A stretch of DNA of 64,000 nucleotides. Origin: Pseudomonas sp. Marseille-Q3773. Lineage in GTDB: Bacteria > Pseudomonadota > Gammaproteobacteria > Pseudomonadales > Pseudomonadaceae. How positions within the stretch are numbered: the stretch's first letter is position 1; each line of letters starts with the position of its first letter. Made by a program: the position numbers and the translations under genes. The notes under the pieces are model-generated. The model searched no databases and was not told the DNA's origin. It worked only from the letters and a program-made list of their open reading frames with translations. This document shows positions 7,610 to 15,828 of the stretch, piece after piece. The stretch covers positions 372,001-436,000 of the forward strand of contig NZ_OU745390.1 of the NCBI RefSeq assembly GCF_916618955.1, read 5' to 3'.

Positions 7610-7974
7610 GGCGGACCGCCTTCTTTTTGTTATTCCTGAATACCCGTTGGCTTCCCTGTCGAGCGTCGGGTCGATCGCAGTGGCGTTGCGTGACGCCGGA
7701 ACTGCCTGCCTCTTGAAAGTGGATATACAACCAACAGTAGGGTGTGCGTCATCCATGTTTGAGAACCCTTTGTTCTAAAAATTGTCGGTAGCGGCTATTT
7801 AAGCTATGAGGCCATGTGCCATCCGGCTGGCATCCTCTCGCTAGACAGTGGCGCAAGTGCCAGCAGGGCGCCGACGAAATGTGACCGTTCGTCAGGACGC
7901 CCTACTTGCTTGTACGTGCCTTTCGCGTCAGTCTCTACAGCAGATTTCCACCCATGTCGTTCAGGACTATCCCT
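7610..7974. other. gene-free divergent region
   Basis: About 365 bases between the small membrane-protein gene (minus) and the amidotransferase gene (plus). It is AT-richer near 7760-7805 (TTCTAAAAATTG and GCTATTTAAGC), which could hold promoters in either direction. I see no convincing ORF, RNA gene or strong palindrome. Confidence 0.4.
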
Positions 7975-8706
7975 ATGTCGTTACGCATCTGCATCCTTGA
8001 AACCGATGTCCTGCGACCGGAGTTGATCGCGCAGTACCAGGGCTATGGCAGGATGTTCGAGCAGCTCTTCTCGCGTCAGCCCATCGCTGCCGAATTTCGT
8101 GTGTACAACGTGATGAACGGCGACTACCCCGTCGACGACGAAGTGTTCGATGCGTACCTGGTGACCGGGAGCAAGGCCGATTCCTTTGGTACCGATCCAT
8201 GGATCCAGACGCTCAAGGCCTACCTGCTGAAACTCTACGAGCGTGGCGAGAAGCTGCTGGGGGTATGTTTCGGCCACCAGTTGCTGGCGTTGACCCTGGG
8301 CGGCAAGGCCGAACGCGCCGAGCAGGGCTGGGGCGTGGGCATTCATCGCTATTCGCTGGCGGCCCATGCGCCATGGATGGACCCGGAAGTGTCGGAACTG
8401 ACCCTGCTGATCAGCCACCAGGACCAGGTGACCGAGTTGCCCGCGGGGGCCACGGTGATTGCGTCCAGTGATTTTTGCCCGAACGCGGCGTACCACATCG
8501 GCGACCAGGTGCTGTGCTTCCAGGGCCACCCGGAATTCGTCCACGACTATTCCCGTGCGCTACTGGACGCACGCCAGCAATACCTGGGGGATGAGGTGTA
8601 CCACAGGGCAGTGGCCAGCCTGGCCACCGAGCACCAAGGTGATCTGGTCGGGGAGTGGATGCTGCGCTTCATCCAGCACCCCATCAGCAAGCACGACGCG
8701 GCGTAA
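7975..8706 (+). CDS. class I glutamine amidotransferase-like protein
   Basis: A 243-residue soluble protein. I chose ATG 7975 because AGGA lies at a suitable distance; ATG 7954 is an alternative. The catalytic triad of class I glutamine amidotransferases is present: C98 in GVCFGHQ, and H185 with E187 in QGHPEF. The N-terminal MSLRICILETD and the GDYPVDDEVFDAYLVTGSKADSF segment match the stand-alone GuaA-like/YfeJ-type group rather than the GMP synthase subunit. These proteins hydrolyse gamma-glutamyl amides; the physiological substrate of the stand-alone forms is usually unknown. No synthetase partner lies nearby. Confidence 0.8.
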   Translation: MSLRICILETDVLRPELIAQYQGYGRMFEQLFSRQPIAAEFRVYNVMNGDYPVDDEVFDAYLVTGSKADSFGTDPWIQTLKAYLLKLYERGEKLLGVCFGHQLLALTLGGKAERAEQGWGVGIHRYSLAAHAPWMDPEVSELTLLISHQDQVTELPAGATVIASSDFCPNAAYHIGDQVLCFQGHPEFVHDYSRALLDARQQYLGDEVYHRAVASLATEHQGDLVGEWMLRFIQHPISKHDAA

Positions 8707-8714
8707 CGGCCGAG

Positions 8715-8733
8715 GGGGCCGCAACGCGGCCCC
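8715..8733. terminator. GGGGCCGC-AAC-GCGGCCCC hairpin
   Basis: A perfect 8-base GC stem with a three-base loop between the convergent amidotransferase and corA genes. The identical 19 bases recur at 60177-60195 and a close variant at 11631-11649. Confidence 0.55.
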
Positions 8734-8738
8734 GCCTT

Positions 8739-9710
8739 CTAGAGCCAGCCCGACTTCTTGAAGCTGGCATACAACCCGGTGCAACCCAGCCCGATCACCC
8801 CCAGCACCGCGAAATACCCGTAGTGCCAGCCCAGTTCCGGCATGTTCTGGAAGTTCATCCCGTATATCCCGGCAATCGCCGTGGGGAACGCCAGGATTGC
8901 CGCCCAGGCGGCGAACTTGCGCTGCACGATGCTCTGCCGCGACGACTCCAGCAACATGCCGATCTCGATGGTCTGGCTGGCGATGTCGCGGATGCCGGCG
9001 AGGTCTTCCATCTGCCGTGTCACGTGGATCTGCACATCGCGGAAGTACGGGCGCATGTTCTTGTCGATGAACGGGAAGCTCAGGCGCTGCAGTTCCTCGC
9101 TCACCTCCACCATCGGCGCCACGTAGCGGCGCAGGCGCAGGATGTCGCGACGCAGGCTGTGCAGGCGACGGATGTCGTCCTCCTGCAGGGAGCCGCCGAG
9201 CACGCTCTGTTCCAGCTCTTCGATCTCGCCATGAATGGCCTCGCTGACCGGCTGGTAGTTCTCGGTGACGAAATCGAGCAGGGCGTACAGCACGAAATCC
9301 TCGCCGTGCTCCAGCAGCAGTGGCCGCGCCTCGCAGCGCTGGCGCACCAGGGCGTAGGATTTCGAGTGGCCGTTGCGGCAGGTGATGATGTAGCCATTGC
9401 CGGCGAAGATGTGGGTTTCGATGAACTCCAGTTTGCCTTCGTGGCGCACTGGCGAGTAGGTGACGATGAACAGGGCGTCGCCGAAGGTTTCCAGCTTGGG
9501 CCGGCTGTGCTTTTCCAGCGCGTCTTCGATGGCCAGTTCGTGCAGGTTGAACTGGCGCTGCAGGTTGGCCAGTTCTTCGGCGTTGGGCTCCTCCAGGCCG
9601 ATCCACACGAAATGCCCCGGCTTGCGTGCCCACTCGCTGCCTTCGTCGATGCTGATGTTGGTGACCTTTCTGCCGGCGCTGTACACCGCCGATGCCACGA
9701 CTCGACCCAT
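8739..9710 (-). CDS. corA: CorA family magnesium/cobalt transporter
   Basis: A 323-residue protein starting at the ATG whose complement ends at 9710 (MGRVVASAVYSAGRK); the longer frame upstream overlaps plsC and is not needed. A long cytoplasmic alpha/beta and helical domain is followed by two C-terminal transmembrane helices. The selectivity motif GMN is present in IYGMNFQNMPEL between them, and the protein ends in the basic tail KKSGWL. CorA forms a pentameric inner-membrane channel for Mg2+ (also Co2+ and Ni2+). It lies 64 bases after plsC on the same strand, so the two may be cotranscribed. Confidence 0.9.
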   Translation of the reverse strand: MGRVVASAVYSAGRKVTNISIDEGSEWARKPGHFVWIGLEEPNAEELANLQRQFNLHELAIEDALEKHSRPKLETFGDALFIVTYSPVRHEGKLEFIETHIFAGNGYIITCRNGHSKSYALVRQRCEARPLLLEHGEDFVLYALLDFVTENYQPVSEAIHGEIEELEQSVLGGSLQEDDIRRLHSLRRDILRLRRYVAPMVEVSEELQRLSFPFIDKNMRPYFRDVQIHVTRQMEDLAGIRDIASQTIEIGMLLESSRQSIVQRKFAAWAAILAFPTAIAGIYGMNFQNMPELGWHYGYFAVLGVIGLGCTGLYASFKKSGWL

Positions 9711-9774
9711 GGTTGTTCGCTTATTCCGGTTGGACACTGTGTACAGCTTGGGCTGTACCTGGCGCAAGAGCAAC

Positions 9775-10494
9775 CTAGCCTTGGCCCAGTTCGCCTTCCA
9801 TACGGTCAATACATTGCTGCATCTGCACTCGGCACTGGTCGATCAATACCGGCAGGTCCTGCTGGGTCATGCCGGCGGTGGCGATCGGCGGCAGCGAACG
9901 CACGATCACCGTGCGCCGGCGCCAGCTGTTCAGGCTCAGGCGCCCTGCATAGCGGCTGACGCACACCGGCACGATCGGTACACCGGCCGCGATGGCCATG
10001 TGGAATGCGCCCTTCTTGAACGCCAGCAGCTGCTCGCCGGCATTGCGCGTGCCTTCAGGGAAAATCCAGATCGAGGTATCGTCCTGCAGCACCCGGGTGG
10101 TCTTCTGCAGCGCCTTGCGTGCCTGGTAGGCGTTGTTGCGGTCGACCAGTACGTTGCCCCCCAGCCAGAACAGCTGGCCGAACAGCGGGATCCAGCCCAG
10201 GCTCTTCTTGCCGATGGCCACCGTGCGCTGGGGCACCACCTGGCCCAGCACGAACAGGTCGAAGTTGGACTGATGGTTGGCGATAATCACACAGCCGGGC
10301 GGCTGGTCCCACAGCGGGCCGACTTCAGCCTTGACCTTGATTCGCATCAGCCAGGTGGCAGGCAGGCTGTAGAGGCGGGCGAACAGGCGGCTGTTGTCGG
10401 GGTTGAACGGGCGGCACAGGCCAATGACCAGGCCTACGGCGCCAACGACGAGAAAATGCAGCGCCAGCAGAAGCATGCGAAGGGAGTAGAGCAT
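9775..10494 (-). CDS. plsC: 1-acyl-sn-glycerol-3-phosphate acyltransferase
   Basis: A 240-residue inner-membrane acyltransferase of phospholipid synthesis, adding the second acyl chain to lysophosphatidic acid. The acyltransferase motif I is NHQSNFD (H and D four residues apart, H74/D79 from this start), motif III is FPEGTRN, and VPIVPV is motif IV. A hydrophobic N-terminal helix anchors it. I chose ATG 10494; an in-frame GTG at 10506 would add four residues, and neither has a strong ribosome site. Pseudomonas carries several PlsC paralogues, so this may be a secondary copy with its own acyl preference. Confidence 0.85.
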   Translation of the reverse strand: MLYSLRMLLLALHFLVVGAVGLVIGLCRPFNPDNSRLFARLYSLPATWLMRIKVKAEVGPLWDQPPGCVIIANHQSNFDLFVLGQVVPQRTVAIGKKSLGWIPLFGQLFWLGGNVLVDRNNAYQARKALQKTTRVLQDDTSIWIFPEGTRNAGEQLLAFKKGAFHMAIAAGVPIVPVCVSRYAGRLSLNSWRRRTVIVRSLPPIATAGMTQQDLPVLIDQCRVQMQQCIDRMEGELGQG

Positions 10495-10592
10495 GATACG
10501 ACTCACACCAGACAGTCGCGCGCAGTGTACGGCTGTGCACTGGCTGGGGCAAACCCCGGTGTGAGTCGTTACCCGCGAAAAGGCCCGTGCGG

Positions 10593-11282
10593 CTAGCCCA
10601 TATGCTGCTGGTCCAGCTCGATCGCCTTGTCCAGCGCTTCCAGCAAGCCTTTGCGCACCTTCAGCTTGGTGTTCTTGTGCGCCAGCATGTTCAGCTTCTT
10701 CAGCTCGCGCGCCGCCGCCAGTGCGGTCTCCTGCAATTGCTCGGCAGGCACCACCTTGTCGAGGAAGCCGGCGTCTACTGCGCCTTGCGGGTCAAACACC
10801 TCGGCATTGATCACCGCGCGGTGGAAGGCCGAGCGGCGCAAGCGGTCGCGGGCCAGTTCGATACCGGCGTGGTGCATGGTCATGCCGATCTGCACTTCGT
10901 TCAGGCACACCTTGTACGGCCCTTCGACGCCGATGCGATAGTCGCCGGACAGCAGCAGGAAGGCGCCCTTGGCCACGGCATTGCCTGGGCAGGCGACCAC
11001 CACCGGGAACGGGTGCGCGAGCAGGCGGCGGGCGAGGGTGGAGCCGGCGGTGACCAGGCTGATGGCCTGTTGCGGGCCGCTGGTCATTACCTTGAGGTCG
11101 TAGCCGCCGGACAGAATCCCTGGCTGGCCGGTGATGATCACCACCGCGCGTTCTTCAGTGGCGCGGTCGAGCGCGGCGTTGAACGCTGCGATGACATCTG
11201 GCGAAATGGCATTGACCTTGCCGTTGTTCAGGGTCAGGGTGGCGATGCCGTCTTCGGCGTGGTAGTTAATCAGCTCGCTCAT
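10593..11282 (-). CDS. crotonase/enoyl-CoA hydratase family protein
   Basis: A 229-residue soluble protein of the crotonase fold. The oxyanion-hole regions are visible around SGGYDLKVM (first) and NAVAKGAFLLLSGDYRIG (second). At the two acid/base positions of classical hydratases, the second reads VQIGMTMHHAG instead of a canonical Glu, so the reaction may be isomerase, hydrolase or hydratase. It starts at ATG 11282 behind AAAGGACTC. It is transcribed alone; 67-84 bases upstream of the start lies an 18-base palindrome that looks like a TetR-type operator, which would fit control of acyl-CoA metabolism. The substrate is unknown. Confidence 0.8.
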   Translation of the reverse strand: MSELINYHAEDGIATLTLNNGKVNAISPDVIAAFNAALDRATEERAVVIITGQPGILSGGYDLKVMTSGPQQAISLVTAGSTLARRLLAHPFPVVVACPGNAVAKGAFLLLSGDYRIGVEGPYKVCLNEVQIGMTMHHAGIELARDRLRRSAFHRAVINAEVFDPQGAVDAGFLDKVVPAEQLQETALAAARELKKLNMLAHKNTKLKVRKGLLEALDKAIELDQQHMG

Positions 11283-11348
11283 GGCAGAGTCCTTTTGTTG
11301 GCGTGGCGATGACGTTACCCAGCGTCAGGGGCGAGGTAAAGCAGCAAG

Positions 11349-11366
11349 GCTGACCGGTCGGTCAGC
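11349..11366. promoter_or_regulatory. palindrome GCTGACCGGTCGGTCAGC, TetR-type operator candidate
   Basis: Perfect 7-base arms GCTGACC and GGTCAGC flank GGTC. It lies 67 bases upstream of the crotonase start on the minus strand and about 50 bases before the tRNA-Ser promoter on the plus strand. TetR regulators of fatty-acid and acyl-CoA genes often bind such GACCGNNCGGTC-like sites. No TetR gene is adjacent. Confidence 0.45.
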
Positions 11367-11414
11367 GTTCGCCGCGACGTAAATGCAAATACATGAAAAA
11401 ACTGAAAAAAATGC

Positions 11415-11443
11415 TTGCCAAAGGAAAGACCTTCCACTAAATT
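11415..11443 (+). promoter_or_regulatory. sigma-70 promoter of tRNA-Ser
   Basis: TTGCCA (11415-11420), a 17-base spacer and TAAATT (11438-11443) are followed by a GC-rich discriminator AGCGCGCC. The discriminator is typical of stringently controlled stable-RNA promoters. The tRNA begins 38 bases later. Confidence 0.65.
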
Positions 11444-11481
11444 AGCGCGCCTCGACAGGCTGAAAGGCTTGAAGAGAAAAC

Positions 11482-11571
11482 GGTGAAGTGTCCGAGTGGT
11501 CGAAGGAGCACGCCTGGAAAGTGTGTATACGAGAAATCGTATCAAGGGTTCAAATCCCTTCTTCACCGCCA
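11482..11571 (+). tRNA. tRNA-Ser (GGA)
   Basis: A 90-base class II tRNA with acceptor arms GGTGAAG and CTTCACC, an encoded CCA end (11569-11571), and the anticodon loop CTGGAAA giving GGA, which reads UCC/UCU serine codons. The long variable arm (GTATACGAGAAATCGTAT region) and GGTTCAAATCC T-loop are typical of tRNA-Ser. A terminator follows directly. Confidence 0.95.
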
Positions 11572-11585
11572 CATTCTACGAAGAG

Positions 11586-11620
11586 CCCCCGCGCTGAAAA
11601 GCCCGGGGACTTTTTGTTTT
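11586..11620 (+). terminator. rho-independent terminator after tRNA-Ser
   Basis: CCCCGCGC and GCCCGGGG form a stem with one mismatch around TGAAAA, followed by ACTTTTTGTTTT. It lies 15 bases after the tRNA. Confidence 0.65.
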
Positions 11621-11630
11621 CCGGGATTTC

Positions 11631-11649
11631 GGGGCCGCCAGGCGGCCCC
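11631..11649. terminator. GGGGCCGC-type hairpin
   Basis: GGGGCCGCCAGGCGGCCCC is a perfect 8-base stem variant of the hairpins at 8715 and 60177. It lies immediately after the stop of the minus-strand TonB receptor gene and probably ends its transcript. Confidence 0.5.
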
Positions 11650-11655
11650 GGTATC

Positions 11656-13788
11656 TCAGAAACTCACCGAAGCCGAAAGCCGGGCGGTGCGCGGAGCCCC
11701 CTGGAACAGGTAGTTGTCGCCCAGGTAATCCCCCACGTCACGCCAGTAGCGCTTGTCGAACAGGTTATCCACGGTCAGCCGCAGCACCGTGTCATACCCC
11801 CCGACCTGCAGCCGGTATCGGCTGCCGAGATCGAACACGGTGTAGCCGCCAACCTCCACGTTCCCCGCCTGGCTCGCAGACTTGCTGGCGCTGTAGCGTG
11901 CGCCGCCGAGCAAGGCCAGGCCTGGTACCGGCAGGGTGTATTCGGCCTGCAGCGCCGCCCGCAACCTGGGCACGTTGATCGCCTGGTGGCCCTCGTAGGC
12001 ATCGGTGCCGCTGTTCTGCACTCGCGCTCGTATGGCGGCAGCGCTGGCCTGCACCTGCAGGTTCGAGGTTACCCAACCGCTGGCGCCCAGCTCCAGGCCG
12101 GTGTTCTTCTGCTGGCCTTGCTGGACGTAGGTGTAGCTGCCAGCACCGTCCGGGCGCGCATACTGGTATGCCTGGCGGATCTGGAACAGCGCGGCGCTGA
12201 GGCTCACACCTTGCCAGTCATGCTTGACGCCGAGTTCCAGCTGGTGCGACGTGGTCGGCGCGAGGATTTCGGCGGCGTTGCTGGCGAACCAAGGGGCTGT
12301 GCCGCCGGCAGACAGGCCTTTGGCGTAGCTGGCATATACCGTGGTATCCGGCAACGGCTTGTAGATCAGCGCAGCATTGGGCAGCAACTGGTACTGCCGG
12401 GTATGGCGGCCCGCCACACCCTTCTCGTCCCAGGTCTTTTCATCCAGGTGCACCTCACGGGCGCCCAGCACGGTTTGCCATTGCTCGCTGAAGCTGATGC
12501 GGTCGCTGACGAACAGGCCGTACTGGCGGCTGTCCAGGCGGCGTTCGCTGGCGCCGACAGGTTTGTCGGACGGGGCGAGTACCGGGCTGCCGGTGTAGAT
12601 GTTGCCGGTGCCCAGCCACTCGTTGTAATACGGGCGCTGATCAAGGGTGCGCCGCTGCGCACTGGTGCCTACGGTCAGCTCATGCGCCACGCCCAGCGCG
12701 TCGAAACGCCCATTGAGCATCGCCTGCGCCTCATCGGTGCGACGGGTGTCGTCTGGGCTGCGGAAATCGTAGATATCGTAGTCGCCGTTGCCGGCGAAGA
12801 ACGCGCCTTCGCTCGACCCCCAGGCAAATGAGCTGTAGTCATCGATCACTACCTTGCTGCGCGAAGCACTCAAGGTACCGCTCCAGGCCTCGTTGAAGCG
12901 GTACACGAAGCGCCCGCCCAGGTTCAGCGCGTCGTTCTGTACCGGCTTGGCCCAGTGCTGGTAGGCAAGGCGCTCGTCGGGGTCGATGCCGTGGGGCACT
13001 TCGCTACCGCCCAGTAATTGATAACCCGGGACCGAGCGCTGTTCCCGGTGCTGGTATTCAGCATCCAGCTGCAAGGTGGCATCCGGGTTGAGCTGCCAGT
13101 CGAAGGCCAGCGAGGCGAAGTCGCGCTTGCCATCGGCGTGGTCGACATAGGACCGGATGTCTTCATGGGCCAGGTTGGCGCGCAGGCCGAATTGCCGCTC
13201 GCTGCCGAACCAGCCACCCAGGTCGGTGGCCAGGTAGCGTTCGCCCTGTGCATTGGTCGATACGGTGACGTTGCGCACGTCTTCGGCGCGCTTGGTCACG
13301 TAGTTGACCAGGCCGCCCGGCTCCGACACACCGCTTTGCAGCCCCGACAGGCCCTTGAGCAACTCCACCTGCTGCTTGTTTTCCAGCGCCACGTTCTGCT
13401 CGCCGGCGATGGTCTGGCCGTTGATGCGGTAGCTGCTGGACGCATTGAGCTCGAAGCCACGGACGTTGAAATTCTCGTAGTAACCGATGGGGGCATAGCT
13501 TTCGCCTACCGAGGCATCGCTTTGCAGCACTTCGCTGAGCAGGCGTACCTGGCGGTCTTCCAGCAGTTGCTGGTTGAAAACGCTGATGGCAGCGGGGGTG
13601 TCGAGCAACGGCGCGGGCTGGAAACCGCCCACTGCGGCCTCGCGTGCCTGGTAGCCATCGTTGGCATAGGTGTCGGACACCTGCAGCGGGGCCAGCAGCA
13701 CGCTGTCTTCGGCAAGCACCTGGGGGCAATGCAGAGCCAGGCCCAGGCTGAGCAGGCTCAGGGGCAGGCGGGGTTGACGCGGGGGCAT
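11656..13788 (-). CDS. TonB-dependent siderophore receptor
   Basis: A 710-residue outer-membrane receptor. The chosen ATG at 13788 gives a normal signal peptide (MPPRQPRLPLSLLSLGLAL, cleavage near VLA-E); the frame upstream runs through a REP element. The plug domain shows LDTPAAISVFNQQLLEDR, NFNVRGFE, and GLVNYVTKRA; the barrel ends in the aromatic C-terminus SASVSF. There is no extra N-terminal signalling domain, so it should not control an ECF sigma factor directly. Such receptors import ferric siderophores with TonB-ExbBD energy. The ligand is unknown, and no siderophore synthesis gene is close. No Fur box is visible upstream, and the promoter space is taken up by a REP pair. Confidence 0.85.
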   Translation of the reverse strand: MPPRQPRLPLSLLSLGLALHCPQVLAEDSVLLAPLQVSDTYANDGYQAREAAVGGFQPAPLLDTPAAISVFNQQLLEDRQVRLLSEVLQSDASVGESYAPIGYYENFNVRGFELNASSSYRINGQTIAGEQNVALENKQQVELLKGLSGLQSGVSEPGGLVNYVTKRAEDVRNVTVSTNAQGERYLATDLGGWFGSERQFGLRANLAHEDIRSYVDHADGKRDFASLAFDWQLNPDATLQLDAEYQHREQRSVPGYQLLGGSEVPHGIDPDERLAYQHWAKPVQNDALNLGGRFVYRFNEAWSGTLSASRSKVVIDDYSSFAWGSSEGAFFAGNGDYDIYDFRSPDDTRRTDEAQAMLNGRFDALGVAHELTVGTSAQRRTLDQRPYYNEWLGTGNIYTGSPVLAPSDKPVGASERRLDSRQYGLFVSDRISFSEQWQTVLGAREVHLDEKTWDEKGVAGRHTRQYQLLPNAALIYKPLPDTTVYASYAKGLSAGGTAPWFASNAAEILAPTTSHQLELGVKHDWQGVSLSAALFQIRQAYQYARPDGAGSYTYVQQGQQKNTGLELGASGWVTSNLQVQASAAAIRARVQNSGTDAYEGHQAINVPRLRAALQAEYTLPVPGLALLGGARYSASKSASQAGNVEVGGYTVFDLGSRYRLQVGGYDTVLRLTVDNLFDKRYWRDVGDYLGDNYLFQGAPRTARLSASVSF

Positions 13789-13815
13789 GCGGTGGGGCTC
13801 CTGGATGCGCTGCGC

Positions 13816-13924
13816 CTGTGCCGGCCTCTTCGCGGGCTTGCCCGCTCCGACAGAAAACTCACTGCTCTCGGGTGTCAGTGATATCACTGTGGGAGCGGGC
13901 ACGCCCGCGAAGAGGCCGGCACAG
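13816..13924. repeat. REP inverted pair with 22-base perfect arms
   Basis: The arms at 13816-13837 and 13903-13924 are perfect inverted copies beginning CTGTGCCGGCCTCTTCGCGG, separated by 65 bases. Each arm carries the P. putida REP core. The pair lies between the TonB receptor start (13788) and the terminator of the gene upstream (13931), so it fills the region where a receptor promoter would be expected. Confidence 0.8.
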
Positions 13925-13930
13925 GCCATG

Positions 13931-13955
13931 AAAAAGGCGGCATCTTACCGCCGCC
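13931..13955 (-). terminator. rho-independent terminator of the upstream small gene
   Basis: Read on the minus strand, AAGGCGGC and GCCGCCTT form an 8-base stem followed by TTTTT. It lies 37 bases past the stop of the 126-residue protein gene. Confidence 0.7.
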
Positions 13956-13991
13956 TTGTCCATAAAACGATCCGGGCGTTGCGATACCCAG

Positions 13992-14372
13992 TCAGCCTTT
14001 GCTGGCTGGCCGCCTGTGCTGGCGCCAGTTGTCATCGATCTTCGACCACGTCTTGCCGTCGGTACTGGCCATGAGTTTGCGGCCGTCCTTGAAGGTCGCC
14101 AGGAAGGTGGCTTCTTCCTCCTTGCCGCCCAGCCACAGCCCGGCCAGCAGCCCCACTGGCCCGGCCACCAGGGCGCCGGCCACGCCCCAACCGAGGGCAT
14201 TGCCCAGGCTACGGCTGGATTCGAGGCTGGCCAACCGCAAGTCGCTGATGCGGGCCAAGGAGATACGCTCGCCCGGAGAAGGGCTGCGCGGGGTCTTGAG
14301 TGTGAGCGATCCGTTGCGATACTCGCCTTCACCTTGCAAGAAATCGCCGGATTGCACCGTGAGTCTTGTCAT
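13992..14372 (-). CDS. hypothetical protein with glycine-rich membrane hairpin
   Basis: A 126-residue protein behind an AGGA ribosome site. The N-terminal half is polar and beta-rich (GEGEYRNGSLTLKTPRSPSPGERI), followed by a glycine-zipper hydrophobic stretch of about 26 residues (GNALGWGVAGALVAGPVGLL), then an EEEATFLATFKDGRKLMA strand and a basic tail. The pattern suggests a small membrane-associated protein that could oligomerise through its glycines. I do not recognise a characterised family. It is followed by its own terminator, so it is not cotranscribed with the TonB receptor downstream. Confidence 0.6.
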   Translation of the reverse strand: MTRLTVQSGDFLQGEGEYRNGSLTLKTPRSPSPGERISLARISDLRLASLESSRSLGNALGWGVAGALVAGPVGLLAGLWLGGKEEEATFLATFKDGRKLMASTDGKTWSKIDDNWRQHRRPASKG

Positions 14373-14513
14373 AACGTCGTCCTGTCAGTGAAAGGGCATT
14401 GGCCAACGCTTACTGAGCGCTGGCCAGGCGGGCAAGTCAACGGCCAGACGACGGAGGGTAGTGCGGTACCTTGTCGCCATGGCTGATGCCCGCGAACAAC
14501 CCAGCGCGGATTT

Positions 14514-15701
14514 TCAGGCCACCTGCAACAGATGCCTGCGCTTGCGCTCGGCTACCCCCCAGGCCAGCAACGCCAGGGCACCAATCAGCAACCCTGCGAC
14601 CACGATGCCCATCCAGCCCTGGTACTGGAACAACTGCGTGCCAAGCAATGACCCAAGCGCCCCGCCAATGAAATAGCAAGTGATGTAACCGGCATTCAGC
14701 CGCGTACGCGCTTCGGGGCGCAGGGCGATCACCGCATTCTGGTTGCTCACGTGCACCAGTTGCACCGCCAGGTCGAGCATCAGCACGCCCAGCAGCAAGG
14801 CCAGCAACGACTGTTCGGCAAAGCCCAGCGGTACCCAGGACAGCAGCAACACCACCAGGCCAACCGTAGTGCCCAATGCGCCCTTGCCGCGGTCGGCCAG
14901 GCGCCCGGCCCAGTTGGCCGACAGCGCACCCGCTGCACCAGCCAGGCCGAACAGGCCGATCACTGCATCGGAATAGTGGTACGGGTCTTTTGCCAGCAAA
15001 AACGCCAGCGGCGTCCAGAACAGGGCGAACAGGCTGAACGCCAGCAGCCCGAGTAGCGAGCGCAGGCGCAGCACCGGCTCTTCGCGGAACAGGCGGAACA
15101 CCGAGCCGATCAGCGCCGGGTATTTCAGCCCGGCATGGCTGTGGTGTTGCGGCAGGCTGCGGTACAGCGCCACGGCGGTGATGGCCATCAGCACGGCGGC
15201 CAGCACGTAGATGCTGCGCCAGCCGCCCAGCTCGGCCATGAAACCGGCGGCGGTACGCGCCAGCAGGATGCCCAGCAGCAGGCCGCTCATCAGCGTGCCG
15301 ACCGCGCGCCCGCGTGAATGAGGCTCGCTGAGGGCCGCAGCCATGGGCACCAGAATTTGCGCCACCACCGAGAACAGCCCGGTCAGCGCAGTGCCGAGGA
15401 TCAGCCAGGGCAAGCTCGGTGCGCAGGCACTGATGACCAGGCCCAAGGTGGCAATTGCGGTCATCACGGTAATCAGCCGCCGCTGCTCGAACAGGTCGCC
15501 CAGCGGTGCCAGCAGCAACAGGCCGGCGCCATAGCTGAGTTGCGCGGCAATGACAATGCTGCCTGCGCTGGCGGTGCTCAGGCCAAACTGTTGGGCGATG
15601 CTGTGCAGCAGGGGTTGCGCGTAGTAGTTGCTGGCCACGGCCAGGCCGGTGGCGGTGGCCATCAGCAGGATGAGTGCGCGGCTCAAGGTTGGGGTATGCA
15701 T
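14514..15701 (-). CDS. MFS transporter
   Basis: A 395-residue protein with twelve predicted membrane helices. ATG 15701 (MHTPTLSRALILLMATATG) is preferred over an upstream in-frame start. The loop between helices 2 and 3 carries the MFS motif GDLFEQRRLI, and a related GRLADRGKG appears after helix 8. The NYYAQPLL motif after helix 1 is typical of the YnfM/inner-membrane drug-efflux or sugar-efflux subgroup. It probably exports small molecules by proton antiport; the substrate is unknown. It lies downstream of the SDR gene on the same strand but behind a strong hairpin at 15771-15816. Confidence 0.8.
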   Translation of the reverse strand: MHTPTLSRALILLMATATGLAVASNYYAQPLLHSIAQQFGLSTASAGSIVIAAQLSYGAGLLLLAPLGDLFEQRRLITVMTAIATLGLVISACAPSLPWLILGTALTGLFSVVAQILVPMAAALSEPHSRGRAVGTLMSGLLLGILLARTAAGFMAELGGWRSIYVLAAVLMAITAVALYRSLPQHHSHAGLKYPALIGSVFRLFREEPVLRLRSLLGLLAFSLFALFWTPLAFLLAKDPYHYSDAVIGLFGLAGAAGALSANWAGRLADRGKGALGTTVGLVVLLLSWVPLGFAEQSLLALLLGVLMLDLAVQLVHVSNQNAVIALRPEARTRLNAGYITCYFIGGALGSLLGTQLFQYQGWMGIVVAGLLIGALALLAWGVAERKRRHLLQVA

Positions 15702-15770
15702 GCGGTTCTCGTTACGGGCAGGTAAAGGCAAATTATCCACGGAGCGAGTTGAGTGAGCGAATTGCGACAG

Positions 15771-15816
15771 CTGTGCTGGCCTGTTCGCGGATGTACCTGC
15801 GAAGGGGCCAGCACAG
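15771..15816 (-). terminator. REP-like hairpin after the SDR gene
   Basis: CTGTGCTGGCC (15771-15781) and GGCCAGCACAG (15806-15816) are perfect arms around a second TTCGCGG/CTGCGAA stem. It lies just past the SDR stop and before the MFS start, so it probably separates the two transcripts. Confidence 0.6.
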
Positions 15817-15828
15817 CCGGGCCTTCAA

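Noticed and set aside
13816..13924. REP pair as an insertion sequence or transposon end
   Set aside because: No transposase, target duplication or cargo is present; it matches scattered REP pairs.
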